Shown piece after piece: positions 57,930-64,000 of a DNA stretch of 64,000 nucleotides; positions within the stretch are counted from its first letter, which is position 1; each line of letters begins with the position of its first letter. Origin of the DNA: Paradevosia sp036499825. Its GTDB lineage: Bacteria > Pseudomonadota > Alphaproteobacteria > Rhizobiales > Devosiaceae. The DNA lies in NCBI GenBank assembly GCA_036499825.1, contig DASYCZ010000049.1, forward strand, positions 248,001 through 312,000, given 5' to 3'. Under the pieces are notes generated by a model. The model was not told the origin of the DNA. It ran no database searches and worked only from the letters and a program-made list of their open reading frames with translations. The translations under genes and the position numbers were made by a program.

Positions 57930-59639
57930 ATGATTTCCAAGCCCACGCTCGTCCGCATGATCAAGGCCGGCACCGGTGAAATTCCGGCCGATCTGGTCGT
58001 CAGGAACGTGCGCCTGCTCGACGTCATCACCGGCGCCGTCACCGAAACCGATATCGCCATCGTCGCCGGCCGCATCGTCGGGACCCACGCCGCCTACGAG
58101 GGCGATACCGTCATCGATGGCCGCGGCCGCTTCGCGGTGCCCGGCTTCATCGACACACATCTTCACATCGAATCCTCGCTGGTCACCCCGCTGGAATTCG
58201 ACCGCTGCGTGCTGCCCCACGGCGTCACCACCATCCTGTGCGATCCACACGAGATCGCCAACGTCCTCGGTGCCGACGGCATCCGTTACTTCCTCGCCTC
58301 AGCCGAACAGGCGGTGATGGATATGCGCGTCAATCTCTCCTCCTGCGTGCCCGCCACCGCCTTCGAAACCTCCGGCGCCGAATTGCTGGTCGCCGACCTC
58401 CTGCCGTTCCGCACCCACCCCAAGGTCGTCGGCCTCGCCGAATTCATGAACTTCCCCGGCGTGCTCGCCACGGCACCTGAGGTCATCGACAAGCTGCATG
58501 CCTTCCAGGATGGGCACATCGATGGTCACGCGCCGCTGCTCTCCGGCCTCGGCCTCAACGGCTACCTCGCTGCCGGCATTCGTACCGACCACGAAGCCAC
58601 CACCGCCCGCGAGGCGCGCGAAAAGCTCGCCAAGGGCATGGCCATCCTCATCCGCGAAGGCTCCGTCTCCAAGGATCTCGACGCTCTCGCCGAAATCCTC
58701 GATGAGAACACCTCTTCCTTCGTTGCCCTGTGCACCGACGACCGCAACCCGCTCGATATCGCCGAGGAGGGCCATCTCGATTCCTCTATCCGCCGGCTCA
58801 TCGCCAAGGGGCGGCCGCTGCATCACGTCTATCGCGCCGCCAGCCATTCGGCGGCCCGCATCTTCGGCCTCACCGATCGCGGCCTGCTGGCCCCTGGCTG
58901 GCGCGCCGATATCGCGCTGCTCGACGACCTTGAAGCTTGCCGTGTGAGCGACGTCATCGCCAATGGGCGCCTGGTGACGCCAGAGATATTCGCCGCCCGC
59001 CAGCCGGTCGCCCCGGTCGGCCTCACCTCGATGAAGGCACGTCCGGTCACGGCGGAAACCTTCCATTCGCCGCAGCGCCCCAACCGTAACGAGACGCCTG
59101 TCATCGGCATCAAGCCGGGTCTTATCATCACCTTCCGGGAAACTGCCGTGCTCGCCAGTGATGCCACCGGCCTTCTTCCGGATCTGGCGCAGGACGTGCT
59201 CAAGGTCGCCGTCATCGAACGCCACGGCAGGAACGGCAATGTCGCCCATAGTTTCGTCAAAGGCTTCGGCCTCGCCTCGGGCGCCATCGCCTCATCCGTC
59301 GGCCACGACAGTCATAACATCACCGTCGTCGGCGCCAGCGACGCCGACATGGCGCTCGCCGTCAACCGCATCCGCGAACTGCATGGCGGCTTCGTCGTCG
59401 CCCAGCACGAACGCATCACCGCCGAACTGGCCCTGCCCATAGCCGGCCTCATGAGCCTCGAGTCGTTCGAGACCGTCGCAGCCGGGCTGCACCGGCTGCG
59501 CGACGCCGCCCTCGCTCTCGGCTGCACCCTGCCCGAACCTTTCCTGCAGGTCGCTTTCCTTGCGCTGCCAGTCATCCCGCATCTCAAGCTGACCGATCAG
59601 GGTCTGTTCGATGTCGATGCCTTCACGTTCGTGAACTGA
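57930..59639 (+). CDS. ade: Adenine deaminase
   Basis: Converts adenine to hypoxanthine and ammonia. The 569-residue amidohydrolase has GFIDTHLHIESSLVTPLEFD (metal His), LCDPHEIANVLG, GHAPLLSGLGLNGYLAAGI and the late GHDSHNITVVGASDADM, all Ade landmarks. ATG 57930 (MISKPTLVRMI) is the start; the GGGAG box lies about 15 bases away, further than ideal. Purine salvage genes apt and guaD are also in the window. Confidence 0.95.
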   Translation: MISKPTLVRMIKAGTGEIPADLVVRNVRLLDVITGAVTETDIAIVAGRIVGTHAAYEGDTVIDGRGRFAVPGFIDTHLHIESSLVTPLEFDRCVLPHGVTTILCDPHEIANVLGADGIRYFLASAEQAVMDMRVNLSSCVPATAFETSGAELLVADLLPFRTHPKVVGLAEFMNFPGVLATAPEVIDKLHAFQDGHIDGHAPLLSGLGLNGYLAAGIRTDHEATTAREAREKLAKGMAILIREGSVSKDLDALAEILDENTSSFVALCTDDRNPLDIAEEGHLDSSIRRLIAKGRPLHHVYRAASHSAARIFGLTDRGLLAPGWRADIALLDDLEACRVSDVIANGRLVTPEIFAARQPVAPVGLTSMKARPVTAETFHSPQRPNRNETPVIGIKPGLIITFRETAVLASDATGLLPDLAQDVLKVAVIERHGRNGNVAHSFVKGFGLASGAIASSVGHDSHNITVVGASDADMALAVNRIRELHGGFVVAQHERITAELALPIAGLMSLESFETVAAGLHRLRDAALALGCTLPEPFLQVAFLALPVIPHLKLTDQGLFDVDAFTFVN

Positions 59640-59643
59640 CGGC

Positions 59644-61275
59644 ATGACCCTTACCAGCCGCATTCTGGGGCGCCTGCACCGCCTGCCGCCGCGCCGCTAC
59701 CGTGCCCGCGTCACCCGCAACATTCCCGTCGCCATGCGCGACGGCGTCACTCTCGCCACCGACCATTTCGCGCCCGACGATCCCGGTCCGCACCCGACGG
59801 TCGTCATGCGCCTGCCCTATGGCAAGCGCGGCTTTGTGGGTGTCGGCATCCTCTATGCCGAGCGCGGCTTCCATGTCGTGCTGCAGGCCTGCCGCGGCAC
59901 CGATCGCTCCGGCGGGCATTTCGATCCGCTCATCCATGAACGCGCCGATGGCCTCGATACGCTCGCCTGGATCAAGGCTCAGCCCTGGTTCGACGGCCGG
60001 CTCGGAACGAACGGGCCGAGCTATCTCGGCTATACGCAATGGGCCATCTGCGACGCGCTGCCCGAGATCTCCGCCATGTCCACCAAGATCACCAGCGCCG
60101 AATTCCGCTCCGTGGTCTTCCCTGGCGGCGCCGTGCATCTGGGCCTGTGGCTGAGCTGGCTGCAGATTCTCGAGAGCCTGCGCCGCAGCCGCTTCTTCAC
60201 GTTCCGCCACATGGTCTCGGGCGATATCGACCGCCGCACGCTCGCGGCCTCGATGACGCTGCCATTGCTCGAAGCGGATGTCGCCGCCGTCGGTCGCGAG
60301 GTGCCTTTCTGGCGTCACTGGTTCAACGATGCCGTCGATGACGGACCGTTCTGGCACGCCATGGACCATCGCCATCGCATCGGCGCCGATACGCCGCCCA
60401 ACTTCTTCATGTCCGGCTGGTACGATTTCATGATCGACCAGTTGCTGCGCGATTACCGCGCCTTGATCGATCTGGGCCACAAGCCGCATCTCACCGTCGG
60501 GCCGTGGTTCCATACCAGCAACATGCTGCAAGCCCTCAGCCTCAAGGAAACGCTGATCTGGATGCGCACGCACCTGCTCGGCGACGCTACCGGCCTTCGC
60601 TCCAAACCGGTCCGCCTCCATATCTCGGGCGACAATCACTGGCGCGACTTCGACGCCTATCCACCGGGCGCGCCAGCGCTGAGGACGCTGTTCCCCGGTC
60701 TCAACCACACGCTGGCCACGGAGCCGCCAATTGCCTCCGAGCCCGACAGCTACACTTACGATCCTGCCGATCCGACGCCCAATATCGGCGGCGCCATGTT
60801 CGCCTTTGTGGGTGCCGGCCCCAAGAACAATGCCGGACGCGAAAACCGGCTGGACGTTCTCAGCTATACCTCGGAAGTGCTCGACAAGCCGCTGACCATC
60901 ATCGGCAATTGTGGCCTCCGTCTATATGCCAAAGCCAGCGTCCCGCATGCCGATTTCTTCGTGCGGCTTTGCGACGTCAGCCGCCGCGGCGTCTCCACCA
61001 ATATCTGCGACGGCCTCATCCGCGTCACGCCGGATACGCCGGTCACGGCCGATGGTTGGCAGCTCGACATCAGCCTCCACGCCACGGCCCACACTTTCCG
61101 CCCGGGTCATCGCTTGCGCCTGCAGATTTCCTCAGGCGCCCATCCGCGCTTTGCGCGTAACCTCGGCACCCCAGACCCCATCGGCAGCGCCACCCGCATG
61201 GTCACCAACCAGATCGTCATCTTCCATGACGCCCAGCGGCCCACAGCCCTGACGCTTCCGACCTACGATATCTGA
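59644..61275 (+). CDS. CocE/NonD-type hydrolase
   Basis: A 543-residue alpha/beta hydrolase of the X-Pro dipeptidyl-peptidase / cocaine-esterase family. The nucleophile Ser is in NGPSYLGYTQW, the acid Asp in SGWYDFM, and the His in GPWFH. The C-terminal half is the jelly-roll domain of the family (HATAHTFRPGHRLRLQISS). No signal peptide. It starts 4 bases after ade. Substrate is likely an ester or amide, but which cannot be told. Confidence 0.92.
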   Translation: MTLTSRILGRLHRLPPRRYRARVTRNIPVAMRDGVTLATDHFAPDDPGPHPTVVMRLPYGKRGFVGVGILYAERGFHVVLQACRGTDRSGGHFDPLIHERADGLDTLAWIKAQPWFDGRLGTNGPSYLGYTQWAICDALPEISAMSTKITSAEFRSVVFPGGAVHLGLWLSWLQILESLRRSRFFTFRHMVSGDIDRRTLAASMTLPLLEADVAAVGREVPFWRHWFNDAVDDGPFWHAMDHRHRIGADTPPNFFMSGWYDFMIDQLLRDYRALIDLGHKPHLTVGPWFHTSNMLQALSLKETLIWMRTHLLGDATGLRSKPVRLHISGDNHWRDFDAYPPGAPALRTLFPGLNHTLATEPPIASEPDSYTYDPADPTPNIGGAMFAFVGAGPKNNAGRENRLDVLSYTSEVLDKPLTIIGNCGLRLYAKASVPHADFFVRLCDVSRRGVSTNICDGLIRVTPDTPVTADGWQLDISLHATAHTFRPGHRLRLQISSGAHPRFARNLGTPDPIGSATRMVTNQIVIFHDAQRPTALTLPTYDI

Positions 61276-61317
61276 CCGGGACGGCGCGCCCCAGGGTGAG
61301 TGAGCCACACGCCCGCC

Positions 61318-63480
61318 TTACGCCGTGTCCCGCGCCTTTACCAGCAGGCGCCGCTCATGCAGGATCGGCTCGGTATAACCCGATGGCTGCTCCGCCCCAT
61401 GCAACGCCAGATCAAGCGCTGCCTGGAAGGCGACCGAGTGATAATTCCCCGCCATGGGACGATACAGCGCATCACCTTCGTTCTGCGCGTCCACCACCGG
61501 CGCCATGCGCTCGAAGGCGCTGGCCACATCGTCCTTGCTGACCAGATTGTGCCGCAGCCAATTGGCGATATGCTGCGAGGAAATCCGGCATGTCGCCCGG
61601 TCCTCCATCAGCGCCACATTGTTGATGTCCGGCACCTTCGAACATCCGACGCCCTGCTGCACCCAGCGTACCACATAGCCCAGAATACCCTGGGCATTGT
61701 TCTCCAGCTCGCGGCCGATCTGCTCCTTGTCGAGCGTCTTGGGGTCGAGCACCGGCATCGAGAACAGCACGTCGAGCCCCGGCGTCGCCTCGTTGTGCCG
61801 GCGCTTCTGGGCCGCGAACACATCGACCTGATGATAGTGCAGCGCATGCAGCGTTGCCGCGGTCGGCGAGGGCACCCAGGCGGTGTTGGCGCCGGCGTTC
61901 GGGTGTCCGACCTTGGCCTTCAGCATCTCGGCCATGTCGTCCGGCCGCGCCCACATGCCCTTGCCGATCTGTGCGCGGCCCGAAAGCCCGCAGTCCAGCC
62001 CGATCAGCACGTTGCGGTCCTCGTAGCCCTGCAGCCAGCGTTCGGTCTTGATCTCGTCCTTGCGCAGCACCGGACCCGCCTCCATCGAGGTATGGATCTC
62101 GTCGCCCGTCCGGTCGAGGAAACCGGTATTGATGAAGAAGACGCGCCGGCGCGCCGCATGAATGCACGCCTTGAGGTTGGCCGAAGTGCGCCGCTCCTCG
62201 TCCATGATGCCGATCTTGATCGCCTCGGCGGGCAATCCCAGCAGCTTCTCGACCGCCCCAAAGATCTCGCACGCAAAGGCCACTTCCGCCGGCCCGTGCA
62301 TCTTGGGCTTCACCACATAGATGGCGCCGGTGGTCGAATTCACCTTGTCGCTCATGGCGCAGAGCGCCGTGAGCGCTGCATCCAGCAGCCCTTCGCCGAT
62401 CTGGTGACCATGCGCGTCCAGCACCGCCGGCGTCGTCATCAGGTGCCCGACATTGCGCACCAGCAGCAACGCCCTGCCCTTCAGCGTCAATATCGACCCA
62501 TCCGGCGCCGTATAGGTGCGGTCCGCATTGAGCTTGCGGGTGACGGTTTTGCCGCCCTTCTCGAACGTATCCTCGAGCGTGCCGTTCATGAGGCCAAGCC
62601 AGTTGCGATAGACGCCGACCTTGTCTTCGGCATCCACCGCCGCAACCGAATCCTCGCAATCCTGGATTGTCGTCACCGCGCTCTCGATGACCATATCGGC
62701 AACGCCGGCCTTGTGCGTCCTGCCGACCGGATGCGCGCGGTCGATCACCAGTTCCACATGCAGCTGGTGATGGCGCAGCAGCAGCACGGTCTCGTCTTCC
62801 GCCTGCCGGTAACCGACGAATTGCGCCGGATCGGCCAGCGTCGCGAGCCCGCCCTCGGTTCGTATCTCCAGCCGCGCCGCGCCATTGCTGTGGCCGACGC
62901 TGTAGCCGATCACATCGCCATGGCTGGCGCCGCGTAGCGGAAAGGCTTCATCCAGGAACTCCGCCGCCCTGGCGAACACCGCCGCGCCGCGCTTTTCGTT
63001 GAAGCCCTTGCCGGGCATCAGCTCGCCCTCGCGCGCGATCACATCCGTGCCGTAGAGCGCGTCATAAAGACTGCCCCAGCGCGCATTCGCGGCATTCAGC
63101 GCATAACGCGCATTGGACACCGGCACCACCAGCTGCGGCCCGCAGATACGGGAAATCTCGGGGTCCAACCCCTCAGTCTCGATGCTGAAATCGCCCGGCT
63201 CATCGACCAGGTATCCGATCTGCCGGAGCAGCGCCTGATAGCCATTGGGATCGCTGGCCACCGAACCGTTCGCCCGATGCCAATCGTCGATCTGTCCCTG
63301 CAGCCGGTCGCGGATCGAAAGGAACTCCTTGTTCCGCGGCGCAAACTCCCGCACCAGAACCGCAAAGCCCGACCAGAACTGCTCCGCTGAAAGGTCCAGC
63401 CCTTTCAGCGCCTCGTCCTCGACAAACCCCACCAGCTTCGTATCGACACGCAACCCAGCTTTTTCGACGTAATCGGCCAT
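61318..63480 (-). CDS. glcB: Malate synthase G
   Basis: Condenses glyoxylate and acetyl-CoA to malate in the glyoxylate shunt or after glycolate oxidation. The 720-residue length is typical of isoform G. Visible are MADYVEKAGLRVD, VIESAVTTIQDCEDSVAAVD, GIMDEERRTSANLKACIH, NTGFLDRTGDEIHTSMEAGP and the late VEEQ-type QGVGCSKVPDIN. ATG 63480 is chosen with a GGAG box; the frame extends upstream without family sequence. Isocitrate lyase is not in the window. Confidence 0.96.
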   Translation of the reverse strand: MADYVEKAGLRVDTKLVGFVEDEALKGLDLSAEQFWSGFAVLVREFAPRNKEFLSIRDRLQGQIDDWHRANGSVASDPNGYQALLRQIGYLVDEPGDFSIETEGLDPEISRICGPQLVVPVSNARYALNAANARWGSLYDALYGTDVIAREGELMPGKGFNEKRGAAVFARAAEFLDEAFPLRGASHGDVIGYSVGHSNGAARLEIRTEGGLATLADPAQFVGYRQAEDETVLLLRHHQLHVELVIDRAHPVGRTHKAGVADMVIESAVTTIQDCEDSVAAVDAEDKVGVYRNWLGLMNGTLEDTFEKGGKTVTRKLNADRTYTAPDGSILTLKGRALLLVRNVGHLMTTPAVLDAHGHQIGEGLLDAALTALCAMSDKVNSTTGAIYVVKPKMHGPAEVAFACEIFGAVEKLLGLPAEAIKIGIMDEERRTSANLKACIHAARRRVFFINTGFLDRTGDEIHTSMEAGPVLRKDEIKTERWLQGYEDRNVLIGLDCGLSGRAQIGKGMWARPDDMAEMLKAKVGHPNAGANTAWVPSPTAATLHALHYHQVDVFAAQKRRHNEATPGLDVLFSMPVLDPKTLDKEQIGRELENNAQGILGYVVRWVQQGVGCSKVPDINNVALMEDRATCRISSQHIANWLRHNLVSKDDVASAFERMAPVVDAQNEGDALYRPMAGNYHSVAFQAALDLALHGAEQPSGYTEPILHERRLLVKARDTA

Positions 63481-63639
63481 AGTCACTCCAGACAACGCAA
63501 CCGGCAGTCTCCCGCCAATCATAAAGTGGCGTACGGTAACCCCTGCCCGAAGAATCGAAAAGGCCGCTCCCGGAAGACCAGATGTGCAGCAGCCGGGCAC
63601 GAGCAGCACCCGGTCCCCGCATGCAAATTGGTTGGAAAC

Positions 63640-64000
63640 CTACTGCGCCAGCGTGCTTTTCGCTGGCTCGCCCGCCACATACACCTCGCGCACGCTGCGG
63701 TCGTCGCCCATCGTCTGCAGCAGGAACAGCTCGTCCTCGAGCGCCGTGATGGTCGCAAGCCGCAGCCGCATATGCGGGGTCGCCCCGGCATCCAGCACCA
63801 CCAGGTCCGCCTCGCGGCGTGGCTCTATGCTGCCTATGCGGTCATCGAGCCCCGCGGCCCGCGCATTGCCCAGCGTCAGCATGTAGAATGAGCGCAACGG
63901 CGACAGTCTTTGTCGCCGAAGCTGCAGGATCTTGTAAGCCTCATCCATGGTCCGCAGCATCGAGGTCGTAGTGCCGCCTCCGATATCGGTTGCCACCGCG
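63640..64000 (-). CDS. guaD: Guanine deaminase, C-terminal part
   Basis: Only the last 120 or so residues are in the window; the gene begins beyond base 64000. The visible DIGGGTTTSMLRTMDEAYKI, then LTLGNARAAGLDDRIGSIEP, EADLVVLDAGATPHMRLR and ELFLLQTMGDDRSVREVYV match the end of guanine deaminases, which convert guanine to xanthine. It lies 160 bases upstream of glcB on the same strand. With ade it makes a purine-salvage neighbourhood split by glcB and the CocE-type gene. Confidence 0.9.
   Translation of the reverse strand, partial: AVATDIGGGTTTSMLRTMDEAYKILQLRRQRLSPLRSFYMLTLGNARAAGLDDRIGSIEPRREADLVVLDAGATPHMRLRLATITALEDELFLLQTMGDDRSVREVYVAGEPAKSTLAQ

Overview
This 64 kb window is a contiguous piece of a G+C-rich bacterial chromosome, densely coding, with many GTG/TTG starts and 4-base start/stop overlaps. 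The gene content points to an alphaproteobacterium of the order Hyphomicrobiales, and the overall flavour is Devosia-like: petABC, trmL-hemF, lgt beside a BMFP/UbiK protein, an lgt/MidA-type methyltransferase/pgeF run, YchF, FrcBCA-type sugar transport and an ECF42/DGPF module. The genus is an inference from protein style and was not tested by a search. No rRNA, tRNA, CRISPR array, transposase or prophage was seen.

Layout. 1-7.5 kb is housekeeping: a cut-off PAS-type sensor gene, a coupled YbjN-proC-csaA run, a phosphoesterase and ubiK on the minus strand, then lgt, a MidA-type methyltransferase, pgeF and prs on the plus strand. 7.5-10.1 kb is an ECF42 sigma-factor module (two YCII/DGPF proteins, an AhpD-like protein, the sigma factor). 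The two YCII genes share an upstream box pair with identical spacing. 10.1-13.7 kb is the least ordinary stretch: a YezG-like orphan, secreted proteins, a two-domain secreted gene broken by two compensating homopolymer indels, a frameshifted secreted ORF and an autotransporter fragment. 13.7-19.8 kb holds rplY, pth, ychF, a poly-gamma-glutamate hydrolase-like gene with two MaoC hydratases, and apt. 19.9-28.1 kb holds the cytochrome bc1 operon, trmL-hemF, an AAA ATPase, cca, a CoA-type Nudix hydrolase and a GNAT gene with a possible leader peptide.

28.4-40.4 kb contains a glutathionyl-hydroquinone-reductase-type GST, a hexuronate-type locus (GntR regulator, NAD-dependent epimerase/dehydrogenase, CUT1 importer without its ATPase, mannonate dehydratase), then a MurL-MurD2 pair, the alternative route that puts D-glutamate into peptidoglycan, and an SMR transporter. 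40.4-47.5 kb encodes the complete propionyl-CoA to succinyl-CoA route (pccB, pccA, methylmalonyl-CoA mutase and epimerase) with a truncated macrodomain gene and an HXXEE membrane protein inserted in it. 47.7-54.3 kb is a ROK-regulated FrcBCA-type sugar importer with a polyol dehydrogenase and an SDR. 54.4-64 kb holds a CHASE4-GGDEF-EAL protein, topoisomerase IB, adenine deaminase, a CocE-type hydrolase, malate synthase G and a cut-off guanine deaminase.

A family of short G/C-rich palindromes (arms CCCTCCCC/GGGGAGGG, often followed by CTAGGGAGGGGGT) recurs in at least six intergenic places, including the break in the macrodomain gene. The strongest candidates for a less-described system are the MurL-MurD2 pair in this lineage, the ECF42 module with its duplicated promoter-like motif, and the secreted-protein cluster at 10.8-13.3 kb.
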